Program-made: the position numbers and the translations under genes | The notes under the pieces: model-generated | Databases searched by the model: none | What the model was told of the DNA's origin: nothing | The model's input: the letters and a program-made list of their open reading frames with translations, nothing else | Assembly: GCF_003253115.1 (NCBI RefSeq) | Contig: NZ_QEQF01000007.1 | Coordinates: 44,538 to 108,537 of the forward strand | From: Haemophilus_A paraphrohaemolyticus_A | GTDB taxonomy: Bacteria; Pseudomonadota; Gammaproteobacteria; Enterobacterales; Pasteurellaceae | Length of the DNA: 64,000 bases | Reading direction: 5' to 3' | Shown here: positions 8,369 to 15,666 of the stretch, in pieces | How the letters are laid out: every line of letters begins with the position of its first letter | Position numbering within the stretch: position 1 is the stretch's first letter

Positions 8369-8995
8369 ATGAAATCCCTTTTTACGCTCCTTTTTTCGCT
8401 TTTCTCTCTTAATGTTCTCGCCCATCCACACGCTTTTGTCGATCTTAAAACCCAAGCCCTGACAGAAAACCAAACGCTAAAAGGGTTTCGTATGTCTTGG
8501 ACGTTGGACGAAATCGCCTCCAGCACGTTAATTTATGAAATGCAATCAAGTCCAGATCCTGATAAAACCAAGCAAGATTTAACCCAAGAGATGATTGATA
8601 CGGCAAAGAAAGATCATTACTTTAGCTATCTTTACAACCAAAAAAGCAATTTGATTCCGTTTACCGAAACGCCTTCGGATTACGGTTTTGTGGTGGAAAA
8701 TAACCGCATTATTTTTTCGATGAATGTTTATTTAAGCGAACCGCAAAAGCTGAGCACGGTGCCCATTACGCTAATGAGCTACGAGCCAACCTACTATATG
8801 GCGATGGAGTATAATTATCAAAGTGATGTCTCGATTGATGATAAAAAATGTGAAATCAAAGTGGTGCAACCGAAAGTGGACGATACTTTGAAACTTTATG
8901 CCTCAAGTTTGGACAAAGATCAGACACCAGAAGATCAATCGCTTGGGCGTGCTTTTGCCCAAAAGGTAGAGATGAAATGCAAAAATCAAAATTAA
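8369..8995 (+). CDS. DUF1007 family periplasmic protein
   Basis: A 208-residue exported protein. Starting at 8369 gives a clean signal peptide (MKSLFTLLFSLFSLNVLA, cut before HPHAFVDL); five upstream codons are rejected because AAGAG lies just before 8369. The HPHAFVD start of the mature protein is typical of DUF1007 (COG3683), proteins found beside NicO-type nickel/cobalt permeases and thought to be their periplasmic partner. The N-terminal His-x-His could bind metal; this is inference. It overlaps nicO by 19 bases, so the two are translationally coupled. Confidence 0.88.
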   Translation: MKSLFTLLFSLFSLNVLAHPHAFVDLKTQALTENQTLKGFRMSWTLDEIASSTLIYEMQSSPDPDKTKQDLTQEMIDTAKKDHYFSYLYNQKSNLIPFTETPSDYGFVVENNRIIFSMNVYLSEPQKLSTVPITLMSYEPTYYMAMEYNYQSDVSIDDKKCEIKVVQPKVDDTLKLYASSLDKDQTPEDQSLGRAFAQKVEMKCKNQN

Positions 8996-9954
8996 CCGCT
9001 GCCTCTTTGCTCGTGTTAGCCTTGTTGGTGGTCGCTGTTTATTGGGTTTATCCGCTCTTGCTGCATAAAGTGATGCTGTGGCAAAAAGCGTTTAACTTAC
9101 AGCTTTCTAGTTCGCTTAATCAGCTTAATCAACAACATCAAGAAGCAGGCATTACCCTTATTTTAATCAGCTTTTTTTACGGCATCTTTCACGCTGTTGG
9201 TCCTGGACACGGTAAGTTTATTCTCACGAGCTACTTGGCTTTAGAACAGTCGAAACTCAAACAAGCGGTCAAAATTAGCTTGGCCTCTTCCATTGTGCAA
9301 GGGATCGTTGCTATTTTGCTAGTGTCGATTATCGTTGTTGCCTTTACGCTTTCCCGCTCATATTTCAATTTAACACTAAAATGGGTAGAACGGGGCAGTT
9401 TTATGTTGATGATTTTGTTAGGGTTTTATTGGATTTATCAAGCGTGGAAAGGCATTCTCCCGCCTAAATTGCAGATTAGAAAAATCAGCCCAATGAAAAT
9501 TCCCCAAGAAAAAACACTGCTTGTTGCATATCACGTTCACGATGAACATTGCGGTTGTGGGCATCAACATCTGCCTTCATCAGTGCAAATGAACCAATCA
9601 ACAGGTTGGAAAAGCCAACTTTTCTTGATTTTGAGTATTGGATCGCGCCCATGTTCTGGGGCAATTTTAGTGCTGTTTCTCTCTTATACGCTCAATATTT
9701 ACCTTTGGGGCGTATTGGCGACATTAATGATGGCGGTCGGTACAGGCATTACACTGACATTCTTTGCGTTGATGGTGGTCTTTACCCGTCATAAAGCCGT
9801 GCAGTTAAAAGCGTGGTATTTGCCTGCTAGGTTTAACTTTCCGGTTGCAAGTAGTTTGAAATTCTTGACTGCTTGCGTACTGATTGGAATGGGCATTTTG
9901 TTATTACACGGTAGTTTCATTGAGGTAGTAACGGTCACAATTTTTAGGCGGTAA
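8977..9954 (+). CDS. NicO/RcnA-type nickel-cobalt transporter
   Basis: A 325-residue inner-membrane protein with about seven hydrophobic segments. The motif HAVGPGHGK near residues 72-80 is the signature of the NicO family (RcnA, NirC-like permeases). A loop near 178-197 carries a His/Cys cluster (HVHDEHCGCGHQH) likely to bind metal, and a second conserved patch SIGSRPCSGA lies near 222-231. The family exports or imports Ni2+/Co2+; direction cannot be read from sequence, but a DUF1007 partner and no RcnR-type regulator nearby leave import possible. Translationally coupled to the DUF1007 gene. Confidence 0.88.
   Translation: MQKSKLTAASLLVLALLVVAVYWVYPLLLHKVMLWQKAFNLQLSSSLNQLNQQHQEAGITLILISFFYGIFHAVGPGHGKFILTSYLALEQSKLKQAVKISLASSIVQGIVAILLVSIIVVAFTLSRSYFNLTLKWVERGSFMLMILLGFYWIYQAWKGILPPKLQIRKISPMKIPQEKTLLVAYHVHDEHCGCGHQHLPSSVQMNQSTGWKSQLFLILSIGSRPCSGAILVLFLSYTLNIYLWGVLATLMMAVGTGITLTFFALMVVFTRHKAVQLKAWYLPARFNFPVASSLKFLTACVLIGMGILLLHGSFIEVVTVTIFRR
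9261..9270 (+). repeat. Uptake signal sequence, representative of the Apl-type family
   Basis: ACAAGCGGTC. Further exact ACAAGCGGT copies seen by eye: plus strand 9996, 11191, 15755, 32946, 33993, 41104; minus strand (as ACCGCTTGT) 28319, 39899, 45576, 53584, 53820, 61170. They are read by the DNA-uptake machinery in competent Pasteurellaceae; several sit as inverted pairs in terminators. The list is not exhaustive. Confidence 0.85.
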
Positions 9955-9981
9955 TACATTTTTTATTCTACTTTTTTCAGC

Positions 9982-9987
9982 TATAAT
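9982..9987 (+). promoter_or_regulatory. Candidate -10 box of queCDE
   Basis: TATAAT with no clear -35 box at the proper distance (T-rich sequence there). It is the best promoter element before the preQ1 riboswitch; a transcript from it would include the hairpin at 9998-10040. Confidence 0.4.
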
Positions 9988-9997
9988 AGTCCCTCAC

Positions 9998-10047
9998 AAG
10001 CGGTAAGATTTTGCAAGAGATTGTCGAAATTTTACCGCTTACTTTTT
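9998..10047 (+). terminator. USS-pair hairpin, probable terminator of nicO
   Basis: AAGCGGTAAGATTT (9998-10011) and AAATTTTACCGCTT (10027-10040) are inverted copies of an uptake-signal core with one mismatch, followed by ACTTTTTCC. Inverted uptake sequences often serve as terminators in Pasteurellaceae. It lies immediately before the preQ1 aptamer. Confidence 0.6.
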
Positions 10048-10048
10048 C

Positions 10049-10088
10049 CTGTGGTTCGAGAACCTCCCACATAAAAAAACTAAGGATA
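10049..10088 (+). promoter_or_regulatory. preQ1-I riboswitch
   Basis: GTGG and CCAC form P1 around the loop TTCGAGAACCTC, followed by the A-rich tail ATAAAAAAACTAAGGA that folds back into the loop in preQ1-I aptamers. The tail contains the AAGGA ribosome site of queC (start 10093), so preQ1 binding should block translation initiation. Confidence 0.9.
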
Positions 10089-10092
10089 CAAA

Positions 10093-10767
10093 ATGAACTT
10101 ATCTGAACAACCCCAAAAAGCCCTCGTGATTTTCTCAGGCGGGCAAGATTCCACCACTTGTCTTTTCCAAGCGATTAAAGAATTCGGCAAGGAAAATGTT
10201 GAAGTGGTAACCTTCCAATATGGGCAACGCCACGCGATTGAGCTTGAAAAAGCCGAATGGATCGCCAAAGATGTTGGCGTAAAACAGACCTTAATTGACA
10301 CATCGGTGATCAAAGCGATTACCACCAATGCCTTGATGCAAGAAGGTGCGGAAATTCAGCAAGAGGGTGATAAGCCAAATACCTTTGTGGATGGTCGCAA
10401 CGCACTATTTTTACTTTATGCGGGCATTTATGCCAAAGGACAGGATATTTCTACCATTTACACGGGCGTGTGTGAGACCGATTTCAGTGGTTATCCAGAC
10501 TGTCGCGATGTGTTCGTGAAATCAATGAACGTGACGATGAATTTGGCGATGGATTATAACTTTAACATTCGCACGCCGTTGATGTACCTTACCAAAAAAG
10601 AGACATGGAAATTAGCAGATGAGCTGGGTGTGTTTGACTATATTCGCGAACATACCCATACCTGCTATTTAGGCGTGGAAAGAGGTTGCCATACTTGCCC
10701 AAGCTGTGTATTGCGTGAAAAAGGCTTGAATGAATACCTTGCAGAAAGAGAGAAAAAAGATGTTTAA
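10093..10767 (+). CDS. queC: 7-cyano-7-deazaguanine (preQ0) synthase
   Basis: Converts 7-carboxy-7-deazaguanine to preQ0 with ATP and ammonia in queuosine synthesis. The 224-residue protein has the PP-loop SGGQDS at 15-20 and four zinc-ligand cysteines (Cys191, 199, 202, 205) in CYLGVERGCHTCPSC, close to the E. coli positions. It is the first gene of queCDE and sits directly behind a preQ1 riboswitch whose tail includes its ribosome site, so it should fall when preQ1 is plentiful. Its stop overlaps the queD start by 8 bases. Confidence 0.95.
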   Translation: MNLSEQPQKALVIFSGGQDSTTCLFQAIKEFGKENVEVVTFQYGQRHAIELEKAEWIAKDVGVKQTLIDTSVIKAITTNALMQEGAEIQQEGDKPNTFVDGRNALFLLYAGIYAKGQDISTIYTGVCETDFSGYPDCRDVFVKSMNVTMNLAMDYNFNIRTPLMYLTKKETWKLADELGVFDYIREHTHTCYLGVERGCHTCPSCVLREKGLNEYLAEREKKDV

Positions 10768-11215
10768 AATTGCGAAAGAATTTAATTTTGATATGGCACA
10801 TATGCTCGATGGTCATGATGGAAAATGTAAAAACCTGCATGGGCACACCTATAAATTGCAAGTTGAAGTAGCTGGTGAGTTAGTCGCAGAAGGGGCAAAA
10901 CGTGGGATGGTGATGGATTATGTTGATCTGAAAGCTATCGTAAAAACACATATTTTAGACCCGATGGATCACGCGTTTATTTACGATCTTAACAGCCCAA
11001 AAGAGAGTAAAGTGGCGAATTTGTTAATCGATTTAGATTCAAAAGTCTATGGCATTCCAAGCCGATCCACGGCGGAAGAGATGTCAAAATATATATTTGA
11101 CAAGCTTAGAGAAGTTGGCTTGCCTGTGACACTTATTCGCCTGTGGGAAACCCCAACGTCTTACTGTGAATATTCTCAAGCCCCACATTTACAAGCGGTA
11201 AAAAATGGCAAATAA
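10760..11215 (+). CDS. queD: 6-carboxytetrahydropterin synthase
   Basis: Turns 7,8-dihydroneopterin triphosphate into 6-carboxytetrahydropterin for queuosine. The start at 10760 (MFKIAKEF) overlaps queC by 8 bases; the longer frame from 10730 is rejected. Zinc ligands His14, His27 and His29 and the catalytic Cys23 lie in AHMLDGHDGKCKNLHGH, the QueD/PTPS signature. The length of 151 residues exceeds E. coli QueD (about 120) through internal insertions near 75-95. The C-terminal WETPTSYCEY is the family's conserved end. Overlaps queE by 11 bases, so the three genes are translationally coupled. Confidence 0.94.
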   Translation: MFKIAKEFNFDMAHMLDGHDGKCKNLHGHTYKLQVEVAGELVAEGAKRGMVMDYVDLKAIVKTHILDPMDHAFIYDLNSPKESKVANLLIDLDSKVYGIPSRSTAEEMSKYIFDKLREVGLPVTLIRLWETPTSYCEYSQAPHLQAVKNGK

Positions 11216-11846
11216 AACGCAAAATACCATTCTTAGCACCATCAGTTACCCAATTGTTGAGATTTTTGAGAGCTTGCAAGGCGAAGGTTTTAACACGGGA
11301 ATGCCGAGCATTTTCGTCCGTTTTGGCAAATGTAACCTTACTTGCCCGTGGTGCGATACCGATTATATGACATTTGAAAGTTGGACCTTAGAGCAAATTT
11401 TAGCCAAAGTAAAATCCTATTCATCAAAGAATATTATCATCACCGGTGGTGAACCAACCATTCAGCCAAATCTGGGCGTATTGCTAGATGCTTTTAAACA
11501 AGCGGGCTATTTTTTAGTGATTGAAACTAATGGCTTGAAAGAAGTACCGAAACAAATAGATTATATTGCCACCAGCCCGAAACGGTTGTATCAAGAGAAA
11601 TACCAACGCCGTTGCATTCCGTTTGCACATGAGGTACGTATTGTGGCAGATGAAAATGTGTTGGATTTCTGCGAACAGATCGAGCAACAAATTCAAGCGG
11701 AGCATTATTATCTCTCGCCATGCGAAGTTGATGGCAAAATGAATTTGCTGGAAACCATCACTCAGCTAGGGCAACTTAATCAGCGTGAAAACAAGCCGAA
11801 ATGGCAGCTGAGTTTGCAAACGCATAAGATTGTAGGGATTGAGTAA
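11205..11846 (+). CDS. queE: 7-carboxy-7-deazaguanine synthase (radical SAM)
   Basis: Radical SAM enzyme that rearranges 6-carboxytetrahydropterin to 7-carboxy-7-deazaguanine. The [4Fe-4S] cluster motif CNLTCPWC has Cys43, Cys47 and Cys50, the CxxxCxxC form. FESLQGEG near 21-28 and ITGGEP near 79-84 are further QueE/radical SAM marks. Length 213 is normal for the gammaproteobacterial type. Last gene of queCDE; its end lies only 20 bases before the LexA box of dinI. Confidence 0.94.
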   Translation: MANKTQNTILSTISYPIVEIFESLQGEGFNTGMPSIFVRFGKCNLTCPWCDTDYMTFESWTLEQILAKVKSYSSKNIIITGGEPTIQPNLGVLLDAFKQAGYFLVIETNGLKEVPKQIDYIATSPKRLYQEKYQRRCIPFAHEVRIVADENVLDFCEQIEQQIQAEHYYLSPCEVDGKMNLLETITQLGQLNQRENKPKWQLSLQTHKIVGIE

Positions 11847-11865
11847 ATCATTTTATAGAAAAACC

Positions 11866-11903
11866 ACTGTTTTTATTGACAGTTTAAAATGCCTTGTTAT
11901 ACT
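11866..11903 (+). promoter_or_regulatory. SOS promoter: LexA box over -35, with -10
   Basis: LexA box CTGT-N8-ACAG at 11867-11882 overlaps a perfect -35 TTGACA (11876-11881), which is followed after 16 bases by TATACT (11898-11903). A weaker box-like CTGT-N8-TCAC follows at 11902-11917. This is the arrangement of a LexA-repressed promoter. Confidence 0.85.
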
Positions 11904-11949
11904 GTATTTAAATTCACTTATATTAAATCCAGTTAATGAGGTGTTTTTT

Positions 11950-12210
11950 ATGCAAGCAACTATTGATATCCGTATCGCCAACACGCAAAAAATGAAAGAT
12001 CACAAATTCGACCGCTTACTTGAAATTGTGGAAGAAGAGGTGGCAAAAGAGTTTCCAAAAGCGATTGTAAGAGCCAGAAAATCGGCATCAATGAGTGATG
12101 TTTCGGTTTTTGGCTTAGGTAAAGAAGGAAAGAAAGAGGTTTCTGAATTTTTAGAAGCGCTTTTTAATGATGGCTCGGCGTTTGATGAATTAAATGATCA
12201 GTATTATTAA
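11950..12210 (+). CDS. DinI-like SOS protein
   Basis: An 86-residue acidic protein of the DinI family. In E. coli DinI modulates RecA filaments and so tunes the SOS response. The family pattern is visible in the second half: VSVFGLGKEGKKEVSEFLEALFND, and the C-terminus is acidic (FDELNDQYY). I start at 11950 (MQATID), which has GAGGTG 10 bases upstream; the in-frame extension from 11839 is rejected as it covers the promoter. The LexA box and strong promoter just upstream support damage-inducible expression. An IS element lies 41 bases downstream. Confidence 0.85.
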   Translation: MQATIDIRIANTQKMKDHKFDRLLEIVEEEVAKEFPKAIVRARKSASMSDVSVFGLGKEGKKEVSEFLEALFNDGSAFDELNDQYY

Positions 12211-12251
12211 AATCTTTTATATAAAAAGCGTTACTAATATTATAAAAATAA

Positions 12252-12970
12252 GGGGCTGTCCTAGATAACTAGACCAAACTCCCCTTAACTAATTGTTTTA
12301 AAATGGAAATTTGAGATTTTATTTCACTATTGTTAAAACGCCATTCACATTCCTTTAAATATAGCTCAAAATGCTCTTTGGGAATGCCATTAAACTTCCG
12401 TAAATGGCGTTTTGCTTGATTCCAAAAATTCTCAATTCCGTTTATGTGGTTGTGATTTTCAGCAAAATGCGTGCTGTGATTGATACGAAAATGGCTAAAT
12501 TCACTGACATCAAGCACATCATAACTACGAAAAGTATCCGTGTACACAATGCTATCAGGCTTAACTTTCTATCGGATAATTGGTAATAATGTCGCTGATT
12601 GCGCATTAGGGACAACGACGGTATAAACCTTGCTATTTCGTTTGAGAAGCCCGAATACTGCGACTTTTCCCACGGCACCGCGCCCACGTTTGCCTTTTCG
12701 AGTACCGCCGAAATAGCTTTCATCGGCTTCAATTTCACCTTCAAACATTTCCAAATGGGGGCTTGTTTGATAGATGAGCAAGCGTAATCGATGAAAGTAA
12801 TAAGCGGCTGTATTTTTGTTTACATTAACCAATTCACTGGCTGTTCTTGCTGTGACACCTGCGACAAACAGTTCAATGAGTTTATTTTGTTTATGCTGAC
12901 TTAAGCGACTTTTTCTCATTAGTTTATTCTAACCTAAATGGGATTTTTAGTCGTTATCTAGTACAGCCCC
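12252..12970 (-). mobile_element. IS1016-like insertion sequence (IS1595 family), 719 bp
   Basis: Terminal inverted repeats GGGGCTGTCCTAGATAAC (left, from 12252) and GGGGCTGTACTAGATAAC (right, inverted, ending 12970) differ by one base. Direct repeats AAAAATAA at 12244-12251 and 12971-12978 are a perfect 8-bp target duplication. The size and transposase match IS1016 of Haemophilus. Inserted between dinI and yacG, in non-coding sequence. Confidence 0.95.
12269..12919 (-). pseudogene. IS1016-like transposase broken by one in-frame amber codon
   Basis: Reading from ATG at 12919 on the minus strand gives 116 codons of an IS1595-family transposase (MRKSRLSQHKQNKLIELF; DDE-type core EADESYFGG), then TAG at 12571-12569, then 100 further codons in the same frame (KVKPDSIVYTDTFRSYDV; HFAENHNHINGIENFWNQAK). 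The intact family protein reads straight through, so a single sense-to-amber change explains the break and there is no frameshift. The catalytic residues are split between the two parts, so the copy should be inactive unless the stop is suppressed. Both IS ends are intact, so it could still be moved in trans. Confidence 0.92.
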
Positions 12971-13000
12971 AAAAATAAATATTAGCAACAAATTTGTCTA

Positions 13001-13189
13001 CTATGCTTGCATTTCTAAATTTTCAGAAAAAATTTCAGCTTCTACCGCTGGAATCCGTTTTTCTTCATTTGCCCATTCACCGAGATCGATTAAGTGGCAG
13101 CGGTCACTACAAAATGGGCGATATTTATTCTCGGCTTTCCATTCTACTTTCTTCTGACAAGTTGGACATTCTACGACTAATTCTGACAT
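13001..13189 (-). CDS. yacG: DNA gyrase inhibitor YacG
   Basis: A 62-residue zinc protein with Cys8, Cys11, Cys27 and Cys31 (CPTCQKKV, FCSDRC), the complete YacG zinc knuckle. E. coli YacG binds GyrB and inhibits gyrase. The HLIDLGEWANEE segment after the second Cys pair is the family's conserved helix. Its start overlaps the end of coaE by 13 bases, the usual coaE-yacG arrangement, so it is the last gene of the pilABCD-coaE-yacG run. Confidence 0.94.
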   Translation of the reverse strand: MSELVVECPTCQKKVEWKAENKYRPFCSDRCHLIDLGEWANEEKRIPAVEAEIFSENLEMQA

Positions 13190-13803
13190 TGCTTTTCCTC
13201 TGCTTTTTTCAAATAAATTTTGTGAAGTTCATTTATTTGTTTTTTTATTTTTCCTAAATTTTTTTCAAGCGGCTGATTATTATCAATAATATCATCAGCA
13301 TAACTTAATCTTTTTTCTCTTGAAACTTGCGATGCCATAATATTTTGAATTATCTCTAACTTATTATTATCACGCTTTATCGCTCTTTCTATTTGTGTTT
13401 CAGGCTGCACATCTACCACTAAAATACGATCACATAAATGGGGCAGATTATTTTCAATCAGTAATGGTACCATTAAAATCACATAAGGCTGCTGGCATTG
13501 TTCCACTTGGGCAAGCATTTCATTTCTAATGGCAGGATGAAGCAATTGATTCAGCCACGTTTTCTCATTAGGATGAGAGAAAATGATTTCGCGTAATTTA
13601 GCTCGATTTAATTCACCTTGTTCTGTGAGAACATCAGTACCAAAATGAGAACATAATTCTGCTAATAATGGCGAGCCTTTTTCAACGACTTGACGGGCAA
13701 TAATATCGGCATCAACTACAGGCACTCCAAGTGCTGAAAATAGACCACCAATGGTGCTTTTCCCACTTCCAATACCGCCCGTTAATCCAACAATATAAGG
13801 CAT
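13177..13803 (-). CDS. coaE: Dephospho-CoA kinase
   Basis: Phosphorylates dephospho-CoA in the last step of coenzyme A synthesis. The P-loop GLTGGIGSGKS is at residues 6-16, followed by the DADIIARQVVEKG acceptor-binding region and a C-terminal SREKRLSYADDIIDN segment typical of CoaE. At 208 residues it has normal length. It lies 20 bases after pilD and overlaps yacG; pilD-coaE-yacG is a common order in gammaproteobacteria. Confidence 0.95.
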   Translation of the reverse strand: MPYIVGLTGGIGSGKSTIGGLFSALGVPVVDADIIARQVVEKGSPLLAELCSHFGTDVLTEQGELNRAKLREIIFSHPNEKTWLNQLLHPAIRNEMLAQVEQCQQPYVILMVPLLIENNLPHLCDRILVVDVQPETQIERAIKRDNNKLEIIQNIMASQVSREKRLSYADDIIDNNQPLEKNLGKIKKQINELHKIYLKKAEEKQCQN

Positions 13804-13823
13804 TCTTTATCCTCAATTTATGA

Positions 13824-14477
13824 TTAGTTGAGGTAAATTATAATAAAAGTTGCCACACTAATAAACGGAATAAAAGGCAATTTTTGCCGTTTTTGCGAAG
13901 TCATGCATCGTTCTGCTAAGTAGTATGTTATCCCTAGCACTGAGGCGATAAGCACAAGTTGTAACATCTGCTCTAACATAAAAAGAGGTGATAAAGCAAT
14001 TAACAATAAACTGTCTCCCAACCCAAAGCCTTCCTTCTTTAAAAGGAAAATAGAGAAAAAGTGAATAAAAATAAAGAAAATGACCGTAAAATAGAATGTC
14101 TCTAAATTTCCTTTATATAGTGTGAGTAAAAATAAAATAGCTAAATATCGAATATCAGTCAGGTAATAAATTATATCTAATACAGTTAGAAAGCATAGGA
14201 TAATAATCATTGCTGAAATAAGATAATTTTGATTTAATAAAGTAACCAAAGGAAAGATAAAGAAAAAAAGAATTGATAACTTACTATTTTTTATTTTTAA
14301 TTTAGATTGTTTTTCAAAATCGCTATAATCTAGCTGAAAATTCACTAGAGAATAAAATTCGTCATAAGTTTGCCGGTTGATTCGCTTGGCAAAAAGAGGT
14401 ATCTCTCTTTTAAACCAGAAAGCTAATAATATGGCAGTTAAAAATTCCAAAAATTTTACTAAATTCATTTTATTCAA
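13824..14477 (-). CDS. pilD: Type IV prepilin peptidase, short form
   Basis: A 217-residue membrane aspartyl protease expected to cut and methylate prepilins. The second catalytic Asp lies in GFGLGD near 149-154; the first is probably in FLTVLDIIYYL near 94-104. It lacks the N-terminal cytoplasmic domain with two CxxC zinc pairs seen in many PilD proteins, and its sequence is unusually Ile/Leu/Phe-rich and diverged. Overlaps pilC by 8 bases at the end of pilABCD, which is the best evidence for its role. Methylation activity is uncertain. Confidence 0.85.
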   Translation of the reverse strand: MNKMNLVKFLEFLTAILLAFWFKREIPLFAKRINRQTYDEFYSLVNFQLDYSDFEKQSKLKIKNSKLSILFFFIFPLVTLLNQNYLISAMIIILCFLTVLDIIYYLTDIRYLAILFLLTLYKGNLETFYFTVIFFIFIHFFSIFLLKKEGFGLGDSLLLIALSPLFMLEQMLQLVLIASVLGITYYLAERCMTSQKRQKLPFIPFISVATFIIIYLN

Positions 14478-15666
14478 CTAAAGATCCCATATCAAAAATT
14501 GGTAAATAAAGCCCAACAATAATTGTGCCAACAATCCCGCCCAATACCACCATTAGCACAGGCTCAAGCAATTGCGACAAAATATCTAGCTGATCATCTA
14601 ATTTCTTTTTATAGATTTGGCTAACATATTCGCTCATTTCAGCTAATTTTCCGCTCTTTTCACCCACGGATAACATCTGAACCGTTTGGCTTTCAAATAC
14701 CTCTGTATTTAAACATTCAGAAAAAGCGTAACCCTGTTTAATCAGCGTTAGTACCGATAGACACTCTTTTTGTAAAATAGGATCGGCTTGTTTATTCGAT
14801 AAAAAAGTTTCTAAAATAAGATCTAACCGAAGGCTAGCATTTAGCATTAAGGCTACATTTTGGGTAAAATAAACAATACGTGATTGGCTAAGAATAGTCT
14901 TAAATACGGGCATATTACTTAAAATAGAGTATTTTAGCTTTGTGATTATTGTTGTTTTTTTCGCTAAAAAAGAGAGTAAAACACTACTTAAAATAAGTAA
15001 AACTAGTAGAAATATATAATTATCCACTAATAAATTAGAGAGAAAAAAGAGTATTTCCGTAATAAATGGAAGAGTTTTATCTTTAGCACTATATAATTCT
15101 GCAAATTTAGGCAAAATTAGCACTAACATTCCAATTGAAAGTGTTAACGCAATTGTTAAGACCATCACAGGATAAAACATGATCTTTTTTACTTTAGAAA
15201 ATAATTTCTCACTTTCAGACCTAGATTGTGCTATATTTTCAAGTATTATACCTAATTTTCCACTCATTTCTCCCATTTTGATAAGCTGAATTTCTTGGCT
15301 ATCTAAATAGCGATTTAAATTTTCTAATGATTTTGAAAAAGAATAACCTAACTCAACCGAACGAATTATTTCCTCAAACCATAAATAGAGTTTTATATTT
15401 TGTGTGTTCTCTAAAATAATAGATAAGGCTTGTTTTAATGGTAGTTTGGCATTGATTAGTAAAGCAAGTTGAGAAATAAGCTGAGTCACCTCTTCTGATT
15501 TTGGATTTTTAGGTAAAATAAAATTCCGACTAATTTTAATTTGCTGAAAGCCTTTTTTAATTAACCTTTGTTCTAATTCATCTTGATTTCTAGCTAATAA
15601 TTTCCCTTTCTGTTTCTGCTGAAAACGATTAATAGCTTTCCAATGAAATTCATATACCTTAAACAT
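14470..15666 (-). CDS. pilC: Type IV pilus inner-membrane platform protein
   Basis: A 398-residue GspF/PilC-family protein with two homologous halves, each a cytoplasmic helical bundle followed by membrane segments; hydrophobic stretches lie near 168-195, 210-235 and the C-terminus (VVLGGIVGTIIVGLYLPIFDMGSLV), and MGEMSGKLGIILENIA recurs as LSVGEKSGKLAEMSEYVS. It anchors the motor ATPase to the growing pilus. Overlaps pilB by 8 bases and pilD by 8 bases, so the three are coupled. Confidence 0.93.
   Translation of the reverse strand: MFKVYEFHWKAINRFQQKQKGKLLARNQDELEQRLIKKGFQQIKISRNFILPKNPKSEEVTQLISQLALLINAKLPLKQALSIILENTQNIKLYLWFEEIIRSVELGYSFSKSLENLNRYLDSQEIQLIKMGEMSGKLGIILENIAQSRSESEKLFSKVKKIMFYPVMVLTIALTLSIGMLVLILPKFAELYSAKDKTLPFITEILFFLSNLLVDNYIFLLVLLILSSVLLSFLAKKTTIITKLKYSILSNMPVFKTILSQSRIVYFTQNVALMLNASLRLDLILETFLSNKQADPILQKECLSVLTLIKQGYAFSECLNTEVFESQTVQMLSVGEKSGKLAEMSEYVSQIYKKKLDDQLDILSQLLEPVLMVVLGGIVGTIIVGLYLPIFDMGSLVE

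Noticed and set aside
10049..10070. GGTTCGAG-like tRNA T-loop sequence
   Set aside because: It belongs to the preQ1 aptamer; no acceptor stem or other tRNA arms surround it.
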